From the NCBI RefSeq assembly GCF_001642575.1, contig NZ_LXNG01000045.1, positions 62,001 to 126,000 on the forward strand: 64,000 nucleotides of DNA. The letters are read 5' to 3'. The notes under the pieces were generated by a model. That model ran no database searches. It saw nothing but the letters and a program-made list of their open reading frames with translations, and was not told the DNA's origin. This document shows, piece by piece, positions 36,465 to 47,160 of the stretch (positions are counted from its first letter, which is position 1; every line of letters begins with the position of its first letter). The stretch is from Xanthomonas floridensis. GTDB taxonomy: Bacteria > Pseudomonadota > Gammaproteobacteria > Xanthomonadales > Xanthomonadaceae. A program made the position numbers and the translations under genes.

Positions 36465-38174
36465 ATGCGTCGCGTACCTGTCTTGCTGGTGTCTGTTCTG
36501 GCGCTGCTCGCGCCGCCCCTCGGCGCCGCCGACCGCATCACCGGGCAGCCTTTCGCCACCCGCTCGGAAGTCATCGCGCCGCATGCCATGGCCGCCACCT
36601 CGCAGCCCTTGGCCACCCAGATCGCGCTGGATGTGATGAAGAACGGCGGCTCGGCGGTGGATGCGGCGATCGCCGCCAATGCGGCGTTGGGCCTGATGGA
36701 GCCGACCGGCAACGGGGTGGGTGGGGATCTGTTCGCCATCGTCTGGGACCCCAAGACCAGCAAACTTTATGGCTACAACGGCTCAGGTCGTTCGCCCAGG
36801 TCGCTGACCCTGGCCGAGTTCCAGCGCCGCGGGCTGAAGGACATTCCGCCGACCGGCCCGCTGCCGGTGTCGGTGCCCGGGGCAGTGGACGGCTGGTTTG
36901 CGTTGCATGCGCGCTTCGGCCGCAAGCCGATGGCGCAGAACCTGGCCCCGGCGATCCGCTACGCGCGCGAAGGCCATCCGGTGGCCGAAACCATTGCCTA
37001 CTACTGGGACCGCTCGGTGCCGCGGTTGTCGCAGTACCCCGGCTTCAAGGAACAGTTCACCATCGACGGGCGCGCCCCGCGCAAGGGCGAGCTCTGGAAG
37101 AACCCGAACCTGGCCAACACCCTGCAGCAGATCGCCGACGGCGGCCGCGATGCGTTCTACAAAGGCGAGATCGCGCGCACCATCGGCGCCTACTTCAAGG
37201 CCAATGGCGGCTACCTGAGCTATGAGGACATGGCCAGCCACCAGGGCGAGTGGGTGGAGCCGGTCAGCACCAATTACCGCGGCGTTGATGTGTGGGAGCT
37301 GCCGCCCAACAGCCAGGGCATCGCGGCATTGCAGATGCTCAACATCCTGGAAGGCTACGATTTCTCCAAGATCCCGTTCGGCTCGGCCGAGCACGTGCAT
37401 TTGTTCACCGAAGCCAAGAAGCTGGCCTTCGCCGACCGTGCGCGTTTCTACGCCGACCCGGCCTTCCAGCCCGCGCCGCTGGCCAAATTGGTGTCCAAGG
37501 AGTACGCGGCCCAGCGCCGGTCGCTGATCTCGATGGACAAGGCCTTGAAGGAAGTGCAGCCCGGCACGCCCAGGCAGCTGGAAGAAGGCGACACCATCTA
37601 CATGACCGTGGCCGATGCCGACGGCATGATGGTGTCGCTGATCCAGTCCAATTACCGCGGCATGGGCAGCGGCATGGCGCCACCGGGGCTGGGCTTCATC
37701 CTGCAGGACCGCGGCGAAATGTTCGTGTTGAAGAAGGACCACCCCAACGGCTATGCGCCGGGCAAGCGGCCGTTCCAGACCATCATCCCCGCCTTCGTCA
37801 CCAAGGATGGCAAGCCCTGGCTGAGCTTCGGCGTGATGGGCGGGGCGATGCAGCCGCAGGGTCACGTGCAGATCGTGATGAATCTGGTGGACTTCCACAT
37901 GAACCTGCAGGAGGCCGGCGATGCGCCGCGCATCCAGCATGAAGGCTCCACCGAGCCGACCGGCCAGGCCACCGCAATGAGCGATGGCGGCGAGGTCAAT
38001 CTGGAAACCGGCTTTTCCTACGACACCATCCGCGCGCTGATGCGCAAGGGCCACCGGGTGATCTTTGCCGACGGCCCGTACGGCGGCTATCAGGCAATCG
38101 CGCGCGACCCGGCCAGCGGCGTCTATTACGGTGCCTCGGAAAGCCGCAAGGACGGGCAGGCGGCTGGTTACTGA
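36465..38174 (+). CDS. ggt: Gamma-glutamyltransferase family hydrolase
   Basis: This 569-residue Ntn-hydrolase proenzyme transfers or hydrolyses gamma-glutamyl groups, for example of glutathione, in the periplasm. The ATG at 36465, after GGGGAG, gives a signal peptide ([21 protein letters not shown]). The family N-terminal motif is [38 protein letters not shown]. Autocleavage should occur before the Thr of [15 protein letters not shown] (about residue 379), the new N-terminal nucleophile. The oxyanion and substrate region is [17 protein letters not shown]. It is divergent from the ilv operon. Confidence 0.9.
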   Translation: MRRVPVLLVSVLALLAPPLGAADRITGQPFATRSEVIAPHAMAATSQPLATQIALDVMKNGGSAVDAAIAANAALGLMEPTGNGVGGDLFAIVWDPKTSKLYGYNGSGRSPRSLTLAEFQRRGLKDIPPTGPLPVSVPGAVDGWFALHARFGRKPMAQNLAPAIRYAREGHPVAETIAYYWDRSVPRLSQYPGFKEQFTIDGRAPRKGELWKNPNLANTLQQIADGGRDAFYKGEIARTIGAYFKANGGYLSYEDMASHQGEWVEPVSTNYRGVDVWELPPNSQGIAALQMLNILEGYDFSKIPFGSAEHVHLFTEAKKLAFADRARFYADPAFQPAPLAKLVSKEYAAQRRSLISMDKALKEVQPGTPRQLEEGDTIYMTVADADGMMVSLIQSNYRGMGSGMAPPGLGFILQDRGEMFVLKKDHPNGYAPGKRPFQTIIPAFVTKDGKPWLSFGVMGGAMQPQGHVQIVMNLVDFHMNLQEAGDAPRIQHEGSTEPTGQATAMSDGGEVNLETGFSYDTIRALMRKGHRVIFADGPYGGYQAIARDPASGVYYGASESRKDGQAAGY

Positions 38175-38254
38175 GCAGACCGCCACAGTCGAGCCTGCCG
38201 CTCAACTCCCGCCGCCGCGCGCCGCTAACAATACGGATGGATCAGGAACTCCCC

Positions 38255-40093
38255 ATGAGCTCGATGCAACAGCCCGATTCGCCGTCGCAAACCCAGGCGG
38301 CCTTGCTTCCCGATGCACCGGTGGCCTTGTTGCGCCTGTCGGCCGAAGCCTGCGTGGTGGCCTGCAATCGTGCCGGCCTGGATGTGCTGGGCAAGACCGC
38401 CGGCGAGTTGGCCGGTGCACCTGCCAGCGTGTTGTGGGGATTAGGTGTGACCGACCTGGTCGGCGAAGAAGGCGTGTGGGCCGCGCCGGGCGATGATCCG
38501 GCCCGGCGTGTGCGCTATCTGCGCGACCGCGCGCATGGTGGCTGGATGCTGTCGCTACCGCACGTGGAAACCGCGATTTTGCTACGCGAGGCCACGCGTC
38601 TTGCCGAAGACAGCCGCCCGGTGCCGATTTCGCCGCTGTTGCAGCCGCTGGTCGCGCGTCTGCAGGCCGAGCATGAAGACCGCACCGTGCTGGAGCGCAC
38701 TGCGCAGGCGCTGGCCGGTTGCGAACTGGAACTACTGTTGCCGCCCGGTCTGGCCGACACCGAGATGGGGCGTCGGCTGCAGGCCGGCTTCGGCAATCTG
38801 GCCGAAGCGATCCGCCAGGCGGTCGCACTGTCGGTGCAGATCGCCGCCGAGGTGCCGCCGCTGGTGGCCGAGAACGATGAGATGGTGCGCCAGTCGCAGG
38901 CGCAGACCGACGCCCTGGATGGCGCGCGTACCGCCGTGGAGCGGCTCTCGTCCAGCCTGCAGGACGTCAATGCCGAACTGGCGCAAGTGATTGCGCTGGC
39001 CGCCAGCGCCGATGACAGCGCACGCCAGGGCGTGGCCGCGGCGCATGCGCTTGGCCAGGCCATGCACGAGGTGGAACGCCGGGCGGCACGTGCCGGCGAA
39101 GTCATCGAGGTCATCGACTCGGTGGCGTTCCAGACCAATATCTTGTCGATCAACGCCAGCATCGAAGCGGCGCACGCCGGCGATGCCGGGCGCGGCTTTG
39201 CGGTGGTCGCCACCGAGATCCGCCGCCTTGCAGAGCGCGCTGCCGCCGCCGCCCGCGACGTGCGCGCGATCCTGGCCGAAACCAGCGCTGCGGTGGGCGA
39301 GGGTGCGGCCTCCGCGCGCGGCACCGAAGCCGTGCTGGATGGCATTACCCGCGTGCTCGGCCAGGCCAGTGCCGCAATGACCACGGTGGCCGGGCGCATC
39401 CAGGCGCAGGACGGGGAAATTCGCGGTATCGAGCATGCGGTGGATGGCGTGGTTGCGCTGGGTCGCAGCAATCTGCAGCACGCCGCACATGTGGCCGAGC
39501 GCAGCGAAGCCCTGGAGCGCGGCACCGAAACCCTGCGCGATTGCGTGGGCCTGTTCCGGTTGCCGGCAGATCCGTTGCAAGTGCCGCGGCACGCCCGCGT
39601 CAAGGAGCTCGCCGTTGCCACGGCGGGCAAGATCGGCGCGGCGTTGGCGCAGGCCATCGCACTTGGCCAGATCGACGAGGCGTCGCTGTTTGCACGCACC
39701 TATACCCCGATCCCCGGCGTGGAGCCGGCCAAGTTCAGCACCGACTTCGACGTGGTCTGCGATCACGTGCTTCCGCCGCTGCAGGAGCCGCTGCTGGAAG
39801 CGCATCCGTGGATCGTGTTTGCGATCTGCGCCAATCCCGACGGCTATGTGCCCACCCACAACCTGCGCTTCACCCAGCCATTGACCGGCGACCCCAAGCG
39901 CGACCTGGTCGGCAACCGCACCAAGCGCAAGTTCACCGACCGCGTTGGCCGCAGCGTCGGCGCGCATACCGATCCGTATCGGCTGCAGGTCTACCGCCGC
40001 GACACCGGCCAGATCATGTTCGATCTGTCCGCACCGATCTTCGTTGGCCGCAAGCACTGGGGCGGACTGCGGGTGGGATACACCCTGGAGTAA
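38255..40093 (+). CDS. Soluble methyl-accepting chemotaxis-type protein with C-terminal sensor domain
   Basis: This 612-residue cytoplasmic chemoreceptor-like protein has no transmembrane segment. An N-terminal PAS-like part (about residues 18-105) precedes long helices. The signalling hairpin with the conserved tip appears as [44 protein letters not shown]. After it, residues ~450-612 form a further domain ([51 protein letters not shown]) often found C-terminal in soluble MCPs. AGGA upstream favours the ATG at 38255 over one six codons earlier. No che genes are adjacent, and its ligand is unknown. Confidence 0.85.
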   Translation: MSSMQQPDSPSQTQAALLPDAPVALLRLSAEACVVACNRAGLDVLGKTAGELAGAPASVLWGLGVTDLVGEEGVWAAPGDDPARRVRYLRDRAHGGWMLSLPHVETAILLREATRLAEDSRPVPISPLLQPLVARLQAEHEDRTVLERTAQALAGCELELLLPPGLADTEMGRRLQAGFGNLAEAIRQAVALSVQIAAEVPPLVAENDEMVRQSQAQTDALDGARTAVERLSSSLQDVNAELAQVIALAASADDSARQGVAAAHALGQAMHEVERRAARAGEVIEVIDSVAFQTNILSINASIEAAHAGDAGRGFAVVATEIRRLAERAAAAARDVRAILAETSAAVGEGAASARGTEAVLDGITRVLGQASAAMTTVAGRIQAQDGEIRGIEHAVDGVVALGRSNLQHAAHVAERSEALERGTETLRDCVGLFRLPADPLQVPRHARVKELAVATAGKIGAALAQAIALGQIDEASLFARTYTPIPGVEPAKFSTDFDVVCDHVLPPLQEPLLEAHPWIVFAICANPDGYVPTHNLRFTQPLTGDPKRDLVGNRTKRKFTDRVGRSVGAHTDPYRLQVYRRDTGQIMFDLSAPIFVGRKHWGGLRVGYTLE

Positions 40094-40288
40094 TCCTCGC
40101 GCGGGCGGGCATGGCACGTCCAAAGCGAGTAACTGCTCCGGCACTGGCCACAGTGTCTGCTCAGGGCCGGTCCCGTCGCCGTTGGAACCGCGCATGCAGC
40201 ACGCAGCAGCTTGCAGGCCGTGGCGAGACAGGACTCCAGTGCGACAGTGGTGCTTCCGAGGCCGCGACCATGCGTGCCGTGCGTGGAT

Positions 40289-40939
40289 TCAGCGCAGTGG
40301 CGACTGGCCTGCCCAGAGTGCACTGCAGACGCTGTCGACATCGAGCGTGTCATCCTGCAATACGGCCTCGACGAAAGTCTCGCGCAACTGCTGGGAGGCC
40401 ATGCCGGCGCGGAAATCGCGGGCGATGCGCGCATGTTTCGGCAGAATGATGAGGTTGGATTCCGGCGCGATCAGGTCGGCCTCGAATGTCCCGACGAAAT
40501 CGAAGGTATGCGCGTCCTCGATCAGCGTGCCCACGCGGGCATGCCCGGTGCAGCCGAAGACGCGATCGCCGTAGGAAAGGCCGACCAGCGTCTGGCAGTC
40601 CAGATCGCCGAACACGTACAGGCCGCCATTGGCAATGATTGCGCGGGCGCGCAGGTCTCCGGCGACGATCAGGCTGGCAATATCGTTGACGAACAGAATG
40701 TCGCATTCGACGTCGCCCAGCACCACGAGCACGTCCTGCTCGATCTCCAGCGCGCCATCGATCCGCAGTGGGCCGTCGCAGCACTCCTCGCCTGCATGGA
40801 AGTGCAAATACTCCCAGTTCGGTGGGCAGCGCGCCTGCAACGCTGCTGCCTCGGCACCGGTCAATGGGCGGCGTGCGATTGTCGAGCGCATGGTCGGTGA
40901 CATCCAGGCGGAAGGTGGCGAATCATGGTCTATCAGCAT
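40289..40939 (-). CDS. Conserved hypothetical protein with beta-helix-like repeats
   Basis: I do not recognise a named family. The central ~110 residues (IDGALEIEQDVLVVLGDVECDILFVNDIASLIVAGDLRAR and onward) show the short periodic hydrophobic-glycine pattern of a parallel beta-helix, like bactofilin or polymer-forming cytoskeletal proteins. There is no signal peptide or membrane segment, so it is probably cytoplasmic. The start is uncertain: ATG at 40939 (MLIDHDSPP) or 40903 (MSPTMRSTI) are both possible and neither has a clear ribosome-binding site. Confidence 0.6.
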   Translation of the reverse strand: MLIDHDSPPSAWMSPTMRSTIARRPLTGAEAAALQARCPPNWEYLHFHAGEECCDGPLRIDGALEIEQDVLVVLGDVECDILFVNDIASLIVAGDLRARAIIANGGLYVFGDLDCQTLVGLSYGDRVFGCTGHARVGTLIEDAHTFDFVGTFEADLIAPESNLIILPKHARIARDFRAGMASQQLRETFVEAVLQDDTLDVDSVCSALWAGQSPLR

Positions 40940-41054
40940 GAACGCGTCTAGGTGGCTCCAAGAAACGCTCACTACCCAGACAGGCCATGGCGTCCCACGC
41001 ATTCGCTTATCCGTTTCACGAAAAAATAACGGGTTGCGGCAGCTGCCGGCTCGC

Positions 41055-41079
41055 AAAAAAAACCGCCGAAGGTCGGCGG
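41055..41079 (-). terminator. Orphan minus-strand rho-independent terminator
   Basis: On the minus strand, a 7-bp stem CCGCCGA/TCGGCGG with a 3-nt loop is followed by eight T. No annotated minus-strand gene ends here. Upstream on that strand is only the thiC promoter region, with a tiny frame MHRHFHGMPPG. Confidence 0.75.
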
Positions 41080-41267
41080 TAGGGAGAGAGAGCAGTTTCT
41101 TGTCGTTATGCGGGCAGGCTAGCCAGGGGGCATGCCGTGGAAATGTCGGTGCATGTCAGGGGCGCGGGGTGTGTTCAGCTGTGGCGAGGCGGGCCGTATG
41201 GGTGGCACGCACGCCCAGGCGGCATTAGCGCATGCCGCATGTCTTGGCGATGTGGTTTAATCGCCGC

Positions 41268-41351
41268 CGAAGTGGGGGTACCGCAGCACCGTTGCGGTTG
41301 AGATAGTCCCTTGGAACCTGATCCGGCTCATACCGGCGTAGGGAAGCTTCG
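41268..41351 (+). promoter_or_regulatory. TPP riboswitch (THI element) of thiC
   Basis: The conserved thiamine pyrophosphate aptamer is readable: P1 arms CGAAG and CTTCG, GGGGGTA, TTGAGATAGTCCCTTGGAAC, then CTGATCCGGCTCATACCGGC and GTAGGGAAG. It lies 124 bp upstream of the thiC start. In this position the riboswitch normally represses thiC when TPP is abundant. No clear terminator is seen in the expression platform, so control may act on translation. Confidence 0.95.
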
Positions 41352-41355
41352 TTAG

Positions 41356-43353
<1,998 letters not shown>

Positions 43354-43756
43354 CCGGGTCATTCGGTTGCACGGCAGCCTGCGTGAGGCGCGGGCTGCTT
43401 AGGAACAGTTCAGCAAGTTTTTGTGCAGATTGCAGCGGCCCCCGCAAGTGCCGCGCTGCAGCCAAGTTGCAAGCGGTTACATAATTCAAGGCTTGTGGGC
43501 CGTCTAACTGAATCGCAGATAAAAAAATCGCGCCAGAAGGCGCGAAGGGAATATCGTAATTATTTGAATTCGTCGGCGAGAGAGAGAGAGCCTGACGTCA
43601 CTGCCTGTCATAGGAAGCAACGGGCCATAGAGTAAAATTTGCACCAAATGGATGCATGACACAGTCGGTCGTCGTCCTTTGCTGAATTTGGCGCTTCGCA
43701 GCTTTCGGGTGTTGCGTCTTCTGTGGTTCTTGCATGCCGATGCCTGTTTTTTGCCG
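43354..43756. other. Intergenic region between thiC and the winged-helix regulator
   Basis: It contains a GC hairpin (GCAGCC...GGCTGC, 43373-43398 region) soon after thiC, an orphan minus-strand terminator at 43521-43545, and a short GA run (43581-43590). No gene is recognised. Confidence 0.5.
43521..43545 (-). terminator. Orphan minus-strand rho-independent terminator
   Basis: On the minus strand, TCGCGCC, TTCT loop, GGCGCGA is followed by seven T. Both flanking genes run on the plus strand, so no known transcript ends here. It may terminate a small RNA that starts between 43546 and the regulator gene. Confidence 0.75.
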
Positions 43757-46108
43757 ATGAGTGTTTCTCCCACTACTGCGATGTCCTCTGGCCGGCTGCG
43801 TGTCGGGCAGTGTGTGGTCGACGTTGCCTCGCGCGAAGTGCATGCACCGGGCGCCAAGCGCGTGCTGCGGCTGGCGCCGAAATCCCTGGCAGTGTTGCTG
43901 ACCCTGGCCAGGCAGCCGGGGCAGGTGGTCACGCGCGAACAACTGTTGGCCGAGGTCTGGCCCGACACCTTGCCCACCAACGATGTCGTCACCCAGGCCG
44001 TCACGCAGTTGCGCAAGGCGCTGGGCAGCCATGGCAGCCAGCGTTCGGAGCATATCGAGACGATTGCCAAGACCGGCTACCGCCTGTTGGCGCCGGTGGC
44101 GTGGGATCTGCATGCCGAGCCACCCATGGTGCAGCTGCCAGAAACAGACGTGCCTGCCGGCGAGCCGCTGTCCGAGCACGCGGCGCCAGTCGCAACCCAG
44201 CCAATGCATGCCGGGTCGGACGCGGGCCAGCAGGCAAACGCGCAGCGCTTGCCTGCGACACCAATGGCGCAGCATCGGCGCCGCTTTATGGCCTTGGCCG
44301 TTGCCAGTCTGGCATTGCTGGTGGTGTTGGGGCTTGCGGCGCGCACGCTGTGGCTGCGACCGCAGGCCACCGACACTGCTGCGTCGGCACCGGCGGTGCC
44401 AGGTAGCCCCAAGCGGCCGTACCAGGTGATCACTGCAGGCGGTGGGTTCGATCTGACTCCCAGTCTCTCGCCCGATGGCGCGATGGTTGCCTATGCCTCG
44501 CTGACCAATGATCGCGTGGGCACCTCGATCCTGGTCAAGACCACCGACAACGCCTACCCGCGTGTGCTGGAGACGCCTGCACCCGGCGTCTCGGATCGCT
44601 TGCCGGCCTGGTCGCCGGATGGACGCGAAATTGCGTTTGCGCGGCAGGCACCGGACGGTAGCTGCAGGATCATGATTGCGGCGGCGGCCGGCGCGGCCGC
44701 CTCGCGCGAAGTCATGCGTTGTGATGGCGCCGACATGCTCAGCTTCAGCTGGTCGCCCGACGGACGCGCCTTGCTGTTCGGCAGCATGACCGGCGCGCAG
44801 GGCGCTCCGCGGATCCGTCGCCTGGACCTTGAAACCGATCAATGGCAGGAGCTGGCCTACAACGCGCAGCCGACCGATTTCGACTACGCGCCGCGCTATT
44901 CCCCGGATGGGCGCTGGATCGTGTTCCTGCGCAACCCCCAGCTCGGCGATCTCTGGCGGATTCCTGCACACGGTGGCACCGCCGAACGCTTGACCCATGA
45001 CAATGCCGACATCCGGGGCTGGAGTTGGCTGCCCGACGGCAGCGGCCTGATCTTCGGTCGCCGCGTCGATAGCGAGGCGCGGCTGTATCGGCTCGATCTG
45101 GTCGACCGCAGCCTGCACGATCTGGGCGTGGACGACGCGCAGGCGCCGGACGTGGCTCAGGGCCATCTGGTGTTCGTCCAGCGCAAGCCGCAATTCGGCG
45201 TGCATCAGGTCATCCATGACCCGATGAATGGTGGCTACATCCGGCGCAGGTTATTCGCCTCCAATGGACGCGACGACCATCCGATGATTGCTCCTGATGA
45301 GCGCCAACTCATCTTCGCCTCCAATCGCTCCGGTGCTTATGGCCTGTGGTGGGGTGATGTCACCCAGCCTGGCTCGGTGCGCTTGATCGAAGGGGTACGG
45401 CCGGACGCGCGACAGGCCGCGGATTGGTCAGCCGACTCGCGGCAGGTCCTGGTCAACGGGAGCGATGCAGAGGGACACGCAGCGCTGTTCGAAGTGACGC
45501 CGGCTACCGGCAAGGCGGTCCGACTGCCGGTACCGCTGGCACGGCCACTGCAAGCCATCTATCTGCCTGATCCCAACCAGGTGATGGTTGTTGCCGCCGA
45601 TGACGATGGGCACACCTTCGCCACGCTCTACGACCGGCGCAGCCGGCCCTGGCGCGCGCTGGCCAGCTTGCAGGATGTCTCGCAACTGCGCCTGGATCGC
45701 GACAGCGGACACGTGTTGTTCACGCACCTGAGTGGCGCAGGCTTGTGGCAGATCGCACCGACCCTGGCCGCCGACAGCGTGCGATCGGTGGATCCACAGC
45801 AGCCATCGCGTTGGCGCTATCGCAGTTGGGCACCAGGTGCGGATGGCCGGGTGCATTACCTGTCGTCCACTGACAGCTGTGCGGCCTACGACAGTGAGCT
45901 TCGCAGCAGGCGTGCGCAGTGCCTGGATGCGGATAAATTCACCACCATCAATGGTTTCAGCGTGGACCAGCGCAGCGACGCGATGTATGTGGCACTGGCT
46001 GAGGAAGACGGCAGCTCGATTGCCTACATGGCGCTGCCGGAACGGTCTTCGGTTGCCCCCGGCTTTATCTCCAGCATGTTGATAATACTGAGGAAAATGA
46101 CCTCGTAA
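43757..46108 (+). CDS. Membrane winged-helix regulator with C-terminal TolB/PD40-type beta-propeller
   Basis: This is a ~783-residue one-component regulator of ToxR/CadC architecture. The OmpR-type winged helix occupies about residues 12-110 (LRLAPKSLAVLLTLARQPGQVVTREQLLAEVWPD). A single membrane helix follows near residue 180-197 (FMALAVASLALLVVLGLAA). The periplasmic part is a propeller with repeated LSPDGAMVAYAS, WSPDGREIAFAR and YSPDGRWIVFLRN blades. It would sense something in the periplasm and bind DNA directly. It is followed by an AraC regulator and a TonB-dependent receptor, suggesting it governs uptake through that receptor. The start is uncertain: ATG at 43757 or 43781, or further upstream. 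Confidence 0.8.
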   Translation: MSVSPTTAMSSGRLRVGQCVVDVASREVHAPGAKRVLRLAPKSLAVLLTLARQPGQVVTREQLLAEVWPDTLPTNDVVTQAVTQLRKALGSHGSQRSEHIETIAKTGYRLLAPVAWDLHAEPPMVQLPETDVPAGEPLSEHAAPVATQPMHAGSDAGQQANAQRLPATPMAQHRRRFMALAVASLALLVVLGLAARTLWLRPQATDTAASAPAVPGSPKRPYQVITAGGGFDLTPSLSPDGAMVAYASLTNDRVGTSILVKTTDNAYPRVLETPAPGVSDRLPAWSPDGREIAFARQAPDGSCRIMIAAAAGAAASREVMRCDGADMLSFSWSPDGRALLFGSMTGAQGAPRIRRLDLETDQWQELAYNAQPTDFDYAPRYSPDGRWIVFLRNPQLGDLWRIPAHGGTAERLTHDNADIRGWSWLPDGSGLIFGRRVDSEARLYRLDLVDRSLHDLGVDDAQAPDVAQGHLVFVQRKPQFGVHQVIHDPMNGGYIRRRLFASNGRDDHPMIAPDERQLIFASNRSGAYGLWWGDVTQPGSVRLIEGVRPDARQAADWSADSRQVLVNGSDAEGHAALFEVTPATGKAVRLPVPLARPLQAIYLPDPNQVMVVAADDDGHTFATLYDRRSRPWRALASLQDVSQLRLDRDSGHVLFTHLSGAGLWQIAPTLAADSVRSVDPQQPSRWRYRSWAPGADGRVHYLSSTDSCAAYDSELRSRRAQCLDADKFTTINGFSVDQRSDAMYVALAEEDGSSIAYMALPERSSVAPGFISSMLIILRKMTS

Positions 46109-46218
46109 ATTTTTCGGAAAAGTTTCGTAGCGATTTCGGCACAGTTTCGTCAGAACTTCCTGATTCGCGCCAGATTCGGCAAAACACTACGCCCTCTTTT
46201 GTATACAGGGCTGCCAAC

Positions 46219-47112
46219 ATGCAACAGGTCATCACTGCCGATCGCGGCCTCGCACTCTCATTGGATGGTGCCAGCGAATCGACCTCGACCACATGTCTGG
46301 CAGTCTCGCGGTTGGGCAGCATCCGCACCACGTCTGCGACGTTCACGCTATGGGTGCAGTTGCGCGGGCGCGCATGGGTGGAATCCAAGGAAGGGCGTTT
46401 CCGCCTGCGTGCCGGCGACTGGATTGCCTTCGACAAGGACTCCCATCCCGCCGTGCAGGCCGACCGGAGCGCGCTGTGCGTCGGCGTCAGCCTCGATGGC
46501 GACAGCCTGCAGTCCCTGGCCGAGCTGACCGATGCCACGCTGTATCCGGGACGCAGCCATCTGTCGCGCAGCGATCTGCGTATCGCATTGCGGCTGTGGC
46601 GCAACGCGGCAGTGCAGAGTGGCAGTGCCTCGGCACGTCCGCTGTTGCTGCACCTGGCAGCAATGCAGCGCGACTTCATCGAGCAGGAGCAGCGTTGCCC
46701 AGGTCGCTCACGCAGCCGTCGTCGCCAGGTCTTCGGTCGCATGCAGCGCGCCCGGCTTTACCTGGAAGGCAACAGCGACCGCGTCGTGCGCATCAGCGAA
46801 CTGGCGCAGCTGACCAACTTCTCCAGCTGGTATGTCTCCAAGACGTTTCAAAGCCTGTACGAGGAAAGCCCACAGGCGTTGTCGGCGCGCCTGCGACTGG
46901 AGCGCGCCTCCGATCTGTTGCGCGACACATCGATGATGATTGGTGAGGTTGCGGCCGCCAGCGGCTTCGATAATTGCTGCAGTTTTGCGCGTGCGTTTCG
47001 TGCGCGCTTCGGGGTCTCCGCATCGCATTACCGGGACCAGACGACCAATCCGCCAGATTCGGCAAAGCCACGGAACGTGACGCGCAAAGCGACGGCGTTC
47101 ACGCAATCGTAA
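46219..47112 (+). CDS. AraC family transcriptional regulator
   Basis: In this 297-residue protein the C-terminal ~100 residues form the double helix-turn-helix of the AraC/XylS family (RISELAQLTNFSSWYVSKTFQSLYEESPQALSARLRLERASDLL, then IGEVAAASGFDNCCSFARAFRARFGVSASHYR). The N-terminal half is an effector or dimerisation domain with a cupin-like pattern (FRLRAGDWIAFDKDSHPAV). It is 48 bp upstream of the TonB-dependent receptor gene and likely controls it. Confidence 0.88.
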   Translation: MQQVITADRGLALSLDGASESTSTTCLAVSRLGSIRTTSATFTLWVQLRGRAWVESKEGRFRLRAGDWIAFDKDSHPAVQADRSALCVGVSLDGDSLQSLAELTDATLYPGRSHLSRSDLRIALRLWRNAAVQSGSASARPLLLHLAAMQRDFIEQEQRCPGRSRSRRRQVFGRMQRARLYLEGNSDRVVRISELAQLTNFSSWYVSKTFQSLYEESPQALSARLRLERASDLLRDTSMMIGEVAAASGFDNCCSFARAFRARFGVSASHYRDQTTNPPDSAKPRNVTRKATAFTQS

Positions 47113-47160
47113 TTTGCACAGGGGCGCTTAACGCGCCACTAACGAACCCTGGAGAGATTG

